DNA of 42,550 nucleotides. Origin: an uncultured Odoribacter sp. (GTDB lineage Bacteria > Bacteroidota > Bacteroidia > Bacteroidales > Marinifilaceae). Location: assembly GCA_905204385.1 (NCBI GenBank), contig CAJKZL010000001.1:1-42550 (forward strand). Reading direction: 5' to 3'. This document shows, one piece after another, positions 17,295 to 25,876 of the stretch. How positions within the stretch are numbered: the first letter of the stretch is position 1; each line of letters begins with the position of its first letter. The translations under genes and the position numbers were made by a program. The notes beneath the pieces are model-generated. The model was given only the letters and a program-made list of their open reading frames with translations. It was not told the origin of the DNA and searched no databases.

Positions 17295-19082
17295 TTATTG
17301 ATATAAAGCACCGTAGTTTTCACAAGCCCGGTAGTCGGCGCCTTCCGGATCCATGCCGAAAGCGTTCCAGGCGCTCGGACGGAAAATCTTGTCCGGATCT
17401 ACGTTGTGCATACATACCGGAATCCGGAGCATGGAAGCCAGGGTGATCAGATCGGCTCCGATGTGCCCGTAGCTGATGGCCCCGTGATTGGCCCCCCAGT
17501 TGTTCATGACGGAATAAACGTCCTTGAAAGCTCCTGTTCCGGTCAGACGGGGTGCGAACCAGGTGGTCGGCCACGTTTTGTCGGTGCGTTCGTTCAGGAT
17601 CTTGTGGATTTCCGGGTCTATCTCGACGGTATAGCCTTCGGCTAGCTGCAGGACGGGACCCAATCCCTTGATAATGTTCACCCGCATCATGGTCACAGGC
17701 ATTCCTCCTTTGGACAGGAAATTGGAAGAGAAACCGCCTCCCCGGAAATAATCGCGGTTGGCCGGATACCAGGTGGTGGCTTTCAGGCATTTTTCCACCT
17801 CTTCTTCGGTGATCTCCCAGAAGGGTTTCATGGCGGGCTTGCCGTCCACGCTCTGTTCGCCGCAGCCGTCCAGGGTGGCCGCTCCGGAATTGATCAGGTG
17901 GATGATGCCGTTGGCCGCATCGCCGCTCAGTTTTTTACCTGTCACGCGCTCTACGGCAGCAGGGCTCCAGTAGGTGCGCACGTCTGCAAATATCTGTGCG
18001 CTGTTGCTCAGCAATTTGCCGAACAGCATGGCTACTCCGTTCAGGGAGGCATTTTCGGTAGCGAAAACGAAGGCTTCGCGGATGCCGTTCCAATCGAACG
18101 AGGTGTTCATCAGGGCCTCGGCAAAATCACCGTTGGGCATGTGGTCGGTCCATTGGCGTTGTCCCTGGAATCCTCCGGCGATGGCATTGTGTCCCAAAGC
18201 CTCTTCTTTGAAGCCCATCTCTTTCAATTTCGGATTTCCACACATCAGATCCCGGAAGACGATAAACATTTTTACCACATACTCCCAATCGGCATCCAGT
18301 TCGATCCGGTTCTTTTTCTTTTTAGGCGAATTGAAGTCCGTCCCTTCGTTCACCTTGCAATATTTCTCGGTCCAGGCCATAGCTTTGGCATATTCTTCCT
18401 TGTCGTATATGCCTTCGTCTATGCGGCGGATGATTTCGCTCATGTCTACTTGCTCGTTGCGCATGCCCAGGTAGTCCTGGAAAAAATCGGCGTTCACGAT
18501 ACTTCCGGCAATGCCCATCGCCACGTTTCCGATGGAAAGATAACTCTTGCCCTTCATCGTTGCCACGGCAATCCCGGCTTTTGCAAAACGGAGCAGCTTT
18601 TCTTTCACATCCTCCGGAATGCTCTTGTCTCCGGCATCCTGTACGTCGCGCCCGTAAATACCGAAAGCCGGCATTCCTTTCTGGCTGTGTCCGGCCAGGG
18701 CTGCTGCCAGATAAACCGCTCCCGGACGTTCCGTCCCGTTGAATCCCCAGATCGCTTGCGGCATGCGGCCGTCGTAATCGATGGTTTCACTTCCGTAGCA
18801 CCAGCAGGGGGTTACGGAGATCACGACTCCGACTCCTTCTTTCCGGAATTTTTCAGCACAGGCGGCTGCTTCGGGCACCCGACCGATCGTGCTGTCGGCG
18901 ATGACGCATTCCACTGCCGTGCCGTCGCTGTATTTCAGTTCCCGGCTGATCAATTCGGCCACGCTTCGGGCCATGTCCATGGTTTGTTCTTCCAATGATT
19001 CGCGTACGCCACCTTGGCGGGCGTCGATGACGGGACGGATCCCTACTTTCGGATATTCACCGATAAATCTTGCTTGTTTCAT
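17295..19082 (-). CDS. fucI: L-fucose isomerase
   Basis: This enzyme isomerises L-fucose to L-fuculose with Mn2+, the first step of the pathway. The 595 residues match the family length (about 590). Conserved blocks: [18 protein letters not shown] with the metal-binding Glu, [11 protein letters not shown] with the metal-binding Asp, and [19 protein letters not shown] with the metal-binding His near the C-terminus. It is the first enzyme gene of the operon, 55 bases after fucR. That spacer holds an 18-bp element also found in front of fucR, so fucI may be controlled separately as well as from the upstream promoter. Confidence 0.97.
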   Translation of the reverse strand: MKQARFIGEYPKVGIRPVIDARQGGVRESLEEQTMDMARSVAELISRELKYSDGTAVECVIADSTIGRVPEAAACAEKFRKEGVGVVISVTPCWCYGSETIDYDGRMPQAIWGFNGTERPGAVYLAAALAGHSQKGMPAFGIYGRDVQDAGDKSIPEDVKEKLLRFAKAGIAVATMKGKSYLSIGNVAMGIAGSIVNADFFQDYLGMRNEQVDMSEIIRRIDEGIYDKEEYAKAMAWTEKYCKVNEGTDFNSPKKKKNRIELDADWEYVVKMFIVFRDLMCGNPKLKEMGFKEEALGHNAIAGGFQGQRQWTDHMPNGDFAEALMNTSFDWNGIREAFVFATENASLNGVAMLFGKLLSNSAQIFADVRTYWSPAAVERVTGKKLSGDAANGIIHLINSGAATLDGCGEQSVDGKPAMKPFWEITEEEVEKCLKATTWYPANRDYFRGGGFSSNFLSKGGMPVTMMRVNIIKGLGPVLQLAEGYTVEIDPEIHKILNERTDKTWPTTWFAPRLTGTGAFKDVYSVMNNWGANHGAISYGHIGADLITLASMLRIPVCMHNVDPDKIFRPSAWNAFGMDPEGADYRACENYGALYQ

Positions 19083-19114
19083 CCTGTTTTATATTAAAGT
19101 AACCTAATCTTTTT

Positions 19115-19132
19115 GTGCTGAACTATGCTGAT
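19115..19132 (-). promoter_or_regulatory. Probable FucR operator in front of fucI
   Basis: On the minus strand this 18-base element reads ATCAGCATAGTTCAGCAC, two TCAGCAyA units ten bases apart. It matches 17 of 18 bases of the element at 20134-20151 in front of fucR. Two copies, each upstream of a fuc gene, suggest a specific regulator site. Confidence 0.7.
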
Positions 19133-19137
19133 TATGT

Positions 19138-20124
19138 TTAAAGGGAATTTCTTAACACCAGACGGGTGGGCAGAAATTCCTGGATTTTTTGTTTCTTCTG
19201 TATAAAAGCAGCCGCTTTTTGTCCCATTTCGGCGAAATCGACCGAAATGGAAGAGATGCCTTTTTTGATGATTTCCAGGACCGGCATGTCGTTGTACATC
19301 AGAATCCCGATATCTTCTCCCACTTTGTAATGATATCGGTTGCATATCCGAACCACCCGGACCAGATCCTGTTGTTTCAGGCAGATATAAGCCTGGCCCG
19401 AACGGATATCTATCTCGGCAGGGTCGCGGTGGATCACCTCGAAATCGAAGCGGCGGTCTTTGCAGTACCTCACGAAATAGTCGATGGCACTGGCCGGATG
19501 CATCAGTTCCTTGGGGAAAAAGAGTACAATTTTGCGGTAGCGGCGGAACCGTTCGTCTGCTTCCGCCAGACAATCGTAGAAAGCCTGGTTGAAGTCCTGG
19601 CAAAGATAGGAAAAGTCTCCCTTGTCGAAATTGCCGAAGTCGAGCAGCAGCAATTTATCCGCCGCTATGGCATTCAATTCTTCGGAAAACCGGTCGTTGC
19701 TGAAATTCATGATCAGGTAATAACTATACCGGCCTATGCTGTCGCGCAGGATGGTTTTAAAAAGCCGCTCATTGTACTGATGAAATAAAATGTCCACCTT
19801 ATAGCCGTCGGCAGGCAGGTTTTCGGTGAAGCTCCGGAACAAGGTTTCCTTGAAAGGAGTATAGGTATCCAGCAACAACAATATGTTGGAGATTTGTTCC
19901 CTGACGAAATAGCCCTAGGTCGATGTGGAGGCGATCGATCCCCTTTGTTTCAGTTCGGTGTAGGCTTTAAAGACCGTGTCGCGCGACACCCCCCATTGTT
20001 TGCTCATTTCGTTGATGGAAGGAAGGTCGTCTCCCACGGCCAGCTTGCCCTCGATGATGTCTGCATGGACAGAATCGATGATTTGATTGACTTTAGAAAT
20101 CGAATTTGAAAATTTTTTCACCAT
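19138..20124 (-). pseudogene. fucR: FucR-type GntR transcriptional regulator interrupted by in-frame TAG
   Basis: The regulator of the fuc operon: in B. thetaiotaomicron the FucR protein in this position is the fucose-responsive repressor. Residues 1-69 are a GntR winged helix-turn-helix (ADIIEGKLAVGDDLPSINEM, WGVSRDTVFKAYTELKQRG). A TAG at 19915-19917 then interrupts the linker (STST-stop-GYFVREQ). The same frame continues without a gap into a LacI/periplasmic-binding-like effector domain (about 80-328) ending at 19138. Removing the stop gives a normal ~328-residue protein, so a single substitution (for example AAG to TAG) explains the break. TAA is used as a normal stop in neighbouring genes. 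It could be a real nonsense mutation or a consensus error. Confidence 0.85.
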
Positions 20125-20133
20125 ACTACCACT

Positions 20134-20151
20134 GTGCTGAACTGTGCTGAT
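20134..20151 (-). promoter_or_regulatory. Probable FucR operator at the fucR transcription start
   Basis: On the minus strand TCAGCACAGT occurs twice in tandem (second copy running on past 20134), a 10-base direct repeat, one helical turn. It lies directly downstream of a strong promoter (20159-20189) and 9 bases before the fucR ATG, an ideal place for repression. Confidence 0.75.
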
Positions 20152-20158
20152 CGCTATG

Positions 20159-20189
20159 CAAACGTATGAATTATTAATGATAATTCAAA
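20159..20189 (-). promoter_or_regulatory. Promoter of the fuc operon
   Basis: The minus strand reads TTTG (20189-20186), 19 bases, then TACGTTTG (20166-20159). That is an exact match to the Bacteroidota housekeeping promoter TTTG-N19-TAnnTTTG. The predicted start near 20152 abuts the operator repeat. Confidence 0.85.
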
Positions 20190-20289
20190 GTTTTAGGCAG
20201 AAAAATAGGTCCCGTCCGTCCGTTTTATTTTCCCCGAAGCTGTAATTTCTTCACTTCTATGGATTTATCGATATGCAGAATTTTAGGAC

Positions 20290-20315
20290 TTGTTGCGAAA
20301 TTTATCTTATATTTG
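20290..20315 (+). promoter_or_regulatory. Promoter of the pdxA-like gene
   Basis: TATATTTG at 20308-20315 fits TAnnTTTG, with a TTG about 18 bases upstream at 20290. The start near 20321 leaves a leader of only about 11-20 bases before the ATG at 20332 or 20341. Confidence 0.6.
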
Positions 20316-20331
20316 TGCAATGTAAAAGAAA

Positions 20332-21435
20332 ATGAATCATATGGAAGACAGATTAATAGTAGGGCTTACCCACGGCGATGTGAACGGAATAGGCTATGAA
20401 CTGATTATCAAAATGATGGCGGAGAATAAAATATGCGAACTTTGTACGCCTCTGTTATTCGGTTCGTCGAAAGTCGCAGCCTATCATCGCAAGGCCCTGA
20501 ATATCGAGAATTTCAATTTAAACAGCATCCAGAAGGCGGCCGATGTCAATGCCCGGCGATGCAACATCATCAATTGCGTGGACGATGCCATCAAAGTGGA
20601 TTTGGGACAGGAGACTCCCGAGTCGGACGAAGCGGCTATGATCGCCTTGAAAACCGCTTTGGATTGTCTGGACCGGAATGAGATCGACGTATTGGTGGGA
20701 GCCCCGCAGGGATGCAATTCTTTTCAGCCGGCTTCCGGTTGTCCCGCTTTTTTTGCCGGCCGCTACGAGGCGCGCAATGTGATGCCCCTGCTGGTGGGAG
20801 AAAAAATGAAAATGGGCTTTGTGACCAACCATATGCCGTTTAAAGAGGTGGTGGAGCATATCACTTTCAACAATGTATACAATAAATTGCGGCTGCTGGA
20901 TGCTTGCCTGAAAAAGGATTTCACCATCCGTAAGCCACGCATTGCCGTTTTAGGCCTGAATCCGCATACGGGAGAGAATTGCCTGTATGGGGAAGAAGAG
21001 AAAAACATCATCCTGCCGGCGATGGAAAAGGCCCGCAACAACGGTATCATGGCACTCGGTCCCTATGCGCCGGACGCTTTGTTCAGTGGCGTGGAATACG
21101 CGAAGTTCGATGTTATCCTGGCCATGTATCATGATCAGGGAATGATCCCGTTCAAAGCTATCGAAGGAAATGCCGGAGCGGTGCTGCTCGCCGGTTTGCC
21201 CGTCGTCTACACTTCCACCGTACACGGGATGGCTTACGATATTACCGGACAGGGAATAGCCGATGAAAGCGGGATGCGCAATGCCCTCTATCTGGCTATG
21301 GATGTCTTCCACAACCGGAAGATGAATGCCGAATTGCAGCAAAATCCCTTGAGACACTTCGACATCGCTTCGAATGCCAACGAAAGTGACCTGAATGTGG
21401 AACAGATTGCCGGAGTCCGCGAAGAGGAGGAATGA
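20332..21435 (+). CDS. PdxA-family dehydrogenase with altered substrate-binding residues
   Basis: The fold is that of PdxA (4-hydroxythreonine-4-phosphate dehydrogenase), 367 residues. The three metal-binding His regions are present: VTNHMPF (His167), LNPHTGE (His212) and MYHDQG (His267), and Lys275 also remains. Residues that bind the phosphorylated substrate in E. coli PdxA are changed. The TAPxxK and GHTE blocks are replaced by VGAPQGCNS and CPAFFAGRY, the Asn position is Val284, and the Arg position is Tyr293. This suggests a relative that oxidises a different, perhaps unphosphorylated, diol, as TphB-type PdxA relatives do. It is transcribed away from the fuc operon with its own promoter. 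Annotation as plain pdxA would be uncertain. Confidence 0.8.
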   Translation: MNHMEDRLIVGLTHGDVNGIGYELIIKMMAENKICELCTPLLFGSSKVAAYHRKALNIENFNLNSIQKAADVNARRCNIINCVDDAIKVDLGQETPESDEAAMIALKTALDCLDRNEIDVLVGAPQGCNSFQPASGCPAFFAGRYEARNVMPLLVGEKMKMGFVTNHMPFKEVVEHITFNNVYNKLRLLDACLKKDFTIRKPRIAVLGLNPHTGENCLYGEEEKNIILPAMEKARNNGIMALGPYAPDALFSGVEYAKFDVILAMYHDQGMIPFKAIEGNAGAVLLAGLPVVYTSTVHGMAYDITGQGIADESGMRNALYLAMDVFHNRKMNAELQQNPLRHFDIASNANESDLNVEQIAGVREEEE

Positions 21436-21461
21436 CGATCCCGAACAGGAACGTAAAATAT

Positions 21462-21488
21462 AAAGTTGCTTGATGATTCAGGCAACTT
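21462..21488 (+). terminator. Intrinsic terminator after the pdxA-like gene
   Basis: AAAGTTGCTTGA pairs with TTCAGGCAACTTT (one wobble pair) around a tiny loop and runs into a T7 tract. It lies 27 bases after the stop, between two converging genes. Confidence 0.85.
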
Positions 21489-21539
21489 TTTTTGTGGAAG
21501 TGGGGAGGACGGAAGGTTTTCCGCCGCCGGACGCTTCCT

Positions 21540-22508
21540 TTAGTTCTTGCCGGTAAGTTTGTTCAGCCGGCTCAGTATATTGGGGATGTAGGTGGCGATG
21601 TGCCGTTTCTTTTTCGCGTCGTAGACGTCCGATATTTTAATCAGGATGGCGGTCTCCTCCACGCCTCCGAAGCCGGGATTGACGGCTGTCCCGAAGGTTT
21701 TCATGGAAGGTGACAGGCGCATGTAGGCATTCACCAGGGGAGGAATGTTTTCCCCTAATTCCCTGACGTGCTGGGATAAGATTTTATAGTCCTCGTCGTA
21801 ATTGTTGCCGGTGAAAATTGCCTGCTTTTCCTCTTCGTTCATTTCGATATTCAGGGGATGGATGGGAACGACCATTTTTTCGGTGTCCCGGAAATATTTT
21901 TGCATGAAATACAAAATCATGTTCCTGGCCTGTATATTGAAATTGGTATACATGGTGACTTTTCCGAAGAAATACTCTATTTCCGGATGGTCCACCGTCA
22001 GCGCTCCCAGTCCGTCCCAGAGGTTGTCCAGGGCGAATACCGACTTGCGGCCCATTTTGGTGGACTGATACAGCGGATGCACAAACGAACGTCCCAGTTC
22101 GATCATCCGGGGGAGGTAGTTTTTCTTGAAGCTATCGGAAAAACGGAATAACTCTGTCGTCGCCAGATTGGGCTCACCTTCGGCATTTTCGGCCAAATGA
22201 TCGCATAAAATAAAGCGGTAGCCTCCCAAAATCTCTTTTTCTTTCGGATCCCAGACGATGAGCTGCTGATAAGGGGTTTCCGGGGTGATATCGAATTCGT
22301 CTATGTCGATTTCTTTCCCGGTGCCTCCGCCGGCGCTCCGGAAGGTCAGTTCGCGGATGCGACCGATCTCCCTCATCAGGTTCGGAGCGGTGTGGGCGGC
22401 GAAAATATAGATTTCATTCCCCGCTTTATTGGTTTTGCGTACGAAACGTTCCGCTGTGAGTTCGGCAATGAGTTTTTCTTTTTCAACGGGATAGATTACC
22501 GGTTGCAT
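21540..22508 (-). CDS. glsB: GNAT N-acyltransferase, GlsB/OlsB type (aminolipid synthesis)
   Basis: GlsB/OlsB enzymes put a 3-hydroxy fatty acyl group on the amino group of glycine or ornithine, the first step to lyso-amino-lipids of the outer membrane. The 322-residue protein has the acetyltransferase core typical of this group: IRELTFRSAGGGTG near residues 50-63, ILGGYRFILCDHL, FKKNYLPRMIELGRSFVHP, and a WDGLGALTVDHPEIEYFFGKV block. No signal peptide is seen; it acts at the inner face of the membrane. In Bacteroides glsB usually lies next to glsA (the O-acyltransferase). No glsA is next to it here. A promoter-like TATATTTG lies at 22592-22599. Confidence 0.75.
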   Translation of the reverse strand: MQPVIYPVEKEKLIAELTAERFVRKTNKAGNEIYIFAAHTAPNLMREIGRIRELTFRSAGGGTGKEIDIDEFDITPETPYQQLIVWDPKEKEILGGYRFILCDHLAENAEGEPNLATTELFRFSDSFKKNYLPRMIELGRSFVHPLYQSTKMGRKSVFALDNLWDGLGALTVDHPEIEYFFGKVTMYTNFNIQARNMILYFMQKYFRDTEKMVVPIHPLNIEMNEEEKQAIFTGNNYDEDYKILSQHVRELGENIPPLVNAYMRLSPSMKTFGTAVNPGFGGVEETAILIKISDVYDAKKKRHIATYIPNILSRLNKLTGKN

Positions 22509-22591
22509 AAGGTGCTAATTTTAAAGGACAATAGCTTTGAAGTCGAAGCCCGGTCAGGCATAAGGACCGGATATCTTTCGATTCCGATGGA

Positions 22592-22599
22592 CAAATATA
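22592..22599 (-). promoter_or_regulatory. Candidate promoter of the GlsB-type gene
   Basis: The minus strand has TATATTTG, with a T-rich -33 region about 19 bases upstream. The implied leader is about 77 bases and contains a short CCGGTC/GACCGG hairpin (22553-22570). Confidence 0.5.
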
Positions 22600-22745
22600 G
22601 TGTTTTCTGAGAAAAATCGGTAGCGCGAAAAATAAAAAGTACAGGCCTGCCCTGCAGATTTAAACATTATAAATTCTTTTTCGTATCTTCACCCTCCGAA
22701 TTTGATGTTTAAAAAGCCGTGGGAAATGTCGGTCCGTCCGGCGGA

Positions 22746-23975
22746 ATGAAGCATCTCCGGCTGTATGGAAAAATGGTAAATGCGATGAATTGTTTCGGAT
22801 TAGCTTGTTTAAAAGCGAGATGGATACTGTTGCTGAGTTGTTGCCTGGTCCTGGCAAGCTGTGAAAAATCGGATCCGGTGGAGCCTGATCCCAATCGTGC
22901 CGTATTGGTTTATATGGCGGCGGACAATAGCCTGAGCAGCGACGGCTATTCCAATATCGAGCTGATGCTCGAAGGCATGCGGCATACTTCCGGCCGGCTG
23001 TTGATCTATTTCGATCCTCTCGACGACATCCCCCGCTTATTGACCATCCAGGGGGGGAAAGATGCTCGTATCGATACCCTGCGGGAATACCAGGAGGAAA
23101 ATTCCGCCTCTCCGGAAGTGCTGAAACGGGTGGTCGACGATGCACAGAATGCCTTTCCGCATAGCTCCTACGGCTTGATCTTGTGGTCGCACGGCAAGGG
23201 CTGGCTGCCACAAAACTATTATTTCCCGGGAACGGCGACCTCTTCGTTGCGCAACGGCCGGTATTTACGGACCAAATACCTGGGGGAAGATATACATCCG
23301 GGCGATGGCGGCGGTACGGCTCATCTCGAAATCGATCAAATTGCCCGGGCGCTGCCGGATGGATTCGATTTTATCCTGATGGACGCCTGCTTTATGTCGT
23401 CGGTGGAAGCGCTCTATGAGTTGAGAAACAAGGCGGAGTATTTTATTTCTTCTCCTGCGGAAGTGATCGCTAACGGCTTTCCTTATGATGAGATTGCGCC
23501 TTACCTCTGGGGAGGCGAGGAGGATTTCCGGAAGATATGCAAGACTTTTTTCGATTTTTACAACGAGCATGAAGATCCCCATCGCATGGGCTGGCAATCG
23601 GCGACGGTATCCCTGGTCAAGTCCGCCGAATTGGAAGGATTGATGGCCGCCACCCGGAACATTCTCCGGCAGCGGACGGATTTCCAGGGCATAACGGCCT
23701 GGTCGTATCCCTTGAGTTATTCCACCTTGCCCGACGTCTTTTTCGACTTGGGGGATTATATCGGGCAAGTCGCTACCGCTGAGCAGTATGCCGAATTCCG
23801 CAAACAGCTCGCCCGCACCGTGATTTATAAACTGGCGACTCCTGAATTTTTCTTCCAGCCCATTCCGGAAGATAAGTTCAGCGGACTGTCGACCTATATT
23901 CCCTATCCGCAATGGGCTGCTATGAATCAGGCCTATTTCGGTTTGTCCTGGCCGCAGTCAGTCTATGAAAAGTAA
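22746..23975 (+). CDS. Clostripain-family (C11) cysteine protease, lipoprotein
   Basis: A surface or periplasmic C11 peptidase, a family that usually cuts after Arg or Lys. Counting from the in-frame GTG at 22719, the lipobox LASC ends at Cys48. The catalytic His is in LILWSHGKGW (His158) and the catalytic Cys in LMDACFMSSVE (Cys224), so the dyad is intact. Start choice is uncertain: ATGs at 22746, 22773 and 22785 all keep the signal peptide. I report 22746. The last 11 bases overlap the MATE gene, so the two are translationally coupled. A weak TATCTTCA box at 22684-22691 may be its promoter. Substrate unknown. Confidence 0.9.
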   Translation: MKHLRLYGKMVNAMNCFGLACLKARWILLLSCCLVLASCEKSDPVEPDPNRAVLVYMAADNSLSSDGYSNIELMLEGMRHTSGRLLIYFDPLDDIPRLLTIQGGKDARIDTLREYQEENSASPEVLKRVVDDAQNAFPHSSYGLILWSHGKGWLPQNYYFPGTATSSLRNGRYLRTKYLGEDIHPGDGGGTAHLEIDQIARALPDGFDFILMDACFMSSVEALYELRNKAEYFISSPAEVIANGFPYDEIAPYLWGGEEDFRKICKTFFDFYNEHEDPHRMGWQSATVSLVKSAELEGLMAATRNILRQRTDFQGITAWSYPLSYSTLPDVFFDLGDYIGQVATAEQYAEFRKQLARTVIYKLATPEFFFQPIPEDKFSGLSTYIPYPQWAAMNQAYFGLSWPQSVYEK

Positions 23976-25290
23976 TCCGATGAACCGCAGGATATTGCGG
24001 TTAGCCATACCTTCGATCATCTCCAATATAACCGTTCCCTTGCTGGGATTGGTGGATGTCTCCATTGTCGGGCATCTGGGGTCGGCCGCCTATATCGGGG
24101 CCATTGCCGTCGGCGGCCTGTTGTTCAATATCCTTTATTGGAATTTCGGTTTTCTGCGGATGGGAACCAGCGGATTGACTTCCCAGGCCTATGGACGGAA
24201 GGATGCCACGATGGAAGTGCGGGTGCTGGTGCAGGCTCTGAGCGTAGGATTGTTATCGGCGATAGCCATCTTGGCGTTGCAATATCCGGTCGGGCGTCTG
24301 GCCTTTTATTTGCTGGATACCAGCGAGGAGGTCCGGCAATATGCGTCCGCTTACTTCGGGGTGTGCATATGGGGGGCTCCTGCCGTTCTGTCGATGTATG
24401 CATTCAAAGGTTGGTTTATCGGCATGCAAAACTCCCGTTTCCCGATGTACATTGCGATTGCCGTCAACGTCATCAACATCCTGTGCAGTCTTTGTTTTGT
24501 GTTCGGGCTGGGAATGAAGGTCGAGGGAGTAGCTTTGGGGACCGTCGTGGCCGAATGGTCCGGATTGTTCATCGCCATCGGGCTTTGGTTGAAAAAATAC
24601 GGTGGGCTGCGTTCCCGCATTGCTTTGCGCGATAGCCTGCAATTCGCGGCTATGAAGCGGTTTTTTGCCGTCAACCGGGATATTTTTCTGCGCACCTTGT
24701 GTCTGATTGCCGTGACTACCTTTTTTACCTCCACCGGAGCCCGTCAGGGAGATGTGATCCTTGCGGTGAACACTTTGCTGATGCAGTTGTTCACGCTGTT
24801 TTCCTACATCATGGATGGTTTTGCCTATGCGGCCGAAGCCCTGGCCGGGAGGTATATCGGAGCTTGCAACCTGAAACAATTGAAGCATGCCGTCCGTAAT
24901 CTGTTCGGATGGGGAATCGGCTTGTCGCTGCTGTTCACCGTATTGTATGCCCTCGGAGGGAAAAATTTTTTGCGGTTGCTGACAAACGACACCGGAGTAA
25001 TCCGCGTGGCCGGAGAATATTTTTATTGGGTGCTGGCCGTTCCCCTGGCGGGCTTCAGCGCTTTTCTCTGGGACGGCATACTGATCGGAGCCACGGCGAC
25101 ACGTCAGATGTTGTGGGCCATCGTAGTGGCTTCCGGCGCTTTTTTTGCCCTTTATTACGGGTTATCGGGTGCCACGGATAATCATATCCTATGGTTCGCT
25201 TTTTTGGTATATCTTTTGTTGAGGGGAATCATGATGACGGTATGGGGAAAACGAATATTTACCGAAGCCTATTTGAAGAAGAATTATTGA
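23965..25290 (+). CDS. MATE-family multidrug/Na+ antiporter (DinF-like)
   Basis: An inner-membrane exporter of 441 residues with about 12 hydrophobic helices in two related halves. MATE marks: [19 protein letters not shown] with the P-x-x-x-x-x-D pattern near the N-terminus, [14 protein letters not shown] after helix 2, and [17 protein letters not shown] at the start of the second half. The DinF branch fits best. It starts inside the end of the C11 protease gene and stops one base before the macrodomain gene, so the three form a tight operon. The exported compound cannot be read from the sequence. Confidence 0.92.
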   Translation: MKSNPMNRRILRLAIPSIISNITVPLLGLVDVSIVGHLGSAAYIGAIAVGGLLFNILYWNFGFLRMGTSGLTSQAYGRKDATMEVRVLVQALSVGLLSAIAILALQYPVGRLAFYLLDTSEEVRQYASAYFGVCIWGAPAVLSMYAFKGWFIGMQNSRFPMYIAIAVNVINILCSLCFVFGLGMKVEGVALGTVVAEWSGLFIAIGLWLKKYGGLRSRIALRDSLQFAAMKRFFAVNRDIFLRTLCLIAVTTFFTSTGARQGDVILAVNTLLMQLFTLFSYIMDGFAYAAEALAGRYIGACNLKQLKHAVRNLFGWGIGLSLLFTVLYALGGKNFLRLLTNDTGVIRVAGEYFYWVLAVPLAGFSAFLWDGILIGATATRQMLWAIVVASGAFFALYYGLSGATDNHILWFAFLVYLLLRGIMMTVWGKRIFTEAYLKKNY

Positions 25291-25291
25291 T

Positions 25292-25840
25292 ATGGAAAAG
25301 CAAGAAAATAGTTATCGTTTAGCGGGAAATAACAGTCTCGAAATCTTATGCGGAGACATCACCCGCCTGGAAGTGGATGCTATTGTCAATGCCGCCAACA
25401 ACAGTCTGCTCGGAGGCGGAGGTGTCGACGGCGCCATCCATAGGGCTGCCGGTCCGGAACTGCTTGCCGAATGCCGCACCCTCCACGGATGTGATACCGG
25501 GGAAGCTAAGATCACCAAAGGCTACCGTTTGCCTGCCGCTCACGTGATCCACACGGTCGGACCCGTCTGGCGCGGGGGACATCAGGGCGAACGCCTCTTG
25601 CTGGCCTCCTGCTACCGCAATAGCCTCAGGCTTGCCGTAGAGAATAAGCTGCACTCCATCGCCTTCCCTTGCATCAGCACTGGAGTCTACGGTTATCCCA
25701 AACCCCAGGCCGCCGCCGTCGCCCTCGACGAAATCCGGGCCTTTGCAGAATTCCACCCCGATTTCGGCAAAATCCTCATCGTCTGCTTTTCCCAGGACGA
25801 CTACCAACTTTACCTTAACCTTTGCACCGAACTCTTCTAA
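25292..25840 (+). CDS. Macrodomain protein, O-acetyl-ADP-ribose deacetylase type
   Basis: A 182-residue single-domain cytoplasmic protein. MacroD/YmdB signatures: [23 protein letters not shown] with the ADP-ribose-binding Asp and Asn, [11 protein letters not shown] with the catalytic-region Asp, VIHTVGPVW, and [12 protein letters not shown] for the phosphate loop. Such proteins remove acetyl or ADP-ribose groups from ADP-ribose compounds. It begins one base after the MATE stop. A macrodomain in an operon with an exporter and a secreted protease is unusual, and no ADP-ribosyltransferase is seen nearby. Confidence 0.94.
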   Translation: MEKQENSYRLAGNNSLEILCGDITRLEVDAIVNAANNSLLGGGGVDGAIHRAAGPELLAECRTLHGCDTGEAKITKGYRLPAAHVIHTVGPVWRGGHQGERLLLASCYRNSLRLAVENKLHSIAFPCISTGVYGYPKPQAAAVALDEIRAFAEFHPDFGKILIVCFSQDDYQLYLNLCTELF

Positions 25841-25876
25841 TCTTTAATCTTTAAACCTTAAACTTTAAACCTTAAA
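25838..25876. repeat. AT-rich CTTTAAACCTTAAA-type low-complexity repeat
   Basis: After the macrodomain stop the spacer is made of repeated CTTTAA / CCTTAAA units. No hairpin terminator is visible between the two converging genes. Such spacer repeats often vary between strains. Confidence 0.5.

Noticed and set aside
17898..18998. Plus-strand ORF of 366 codons opposite fucI
   Set aside because: fucI is complete with all metal ligands on the minus strand; the plus-strand translation has no family resemblance.
25838..25876. CRISPR-like repeats
   Set aside because: The CTTTAAA and GATTATA units are short low-complexity spacer repeats without unique spacers or cas genes.
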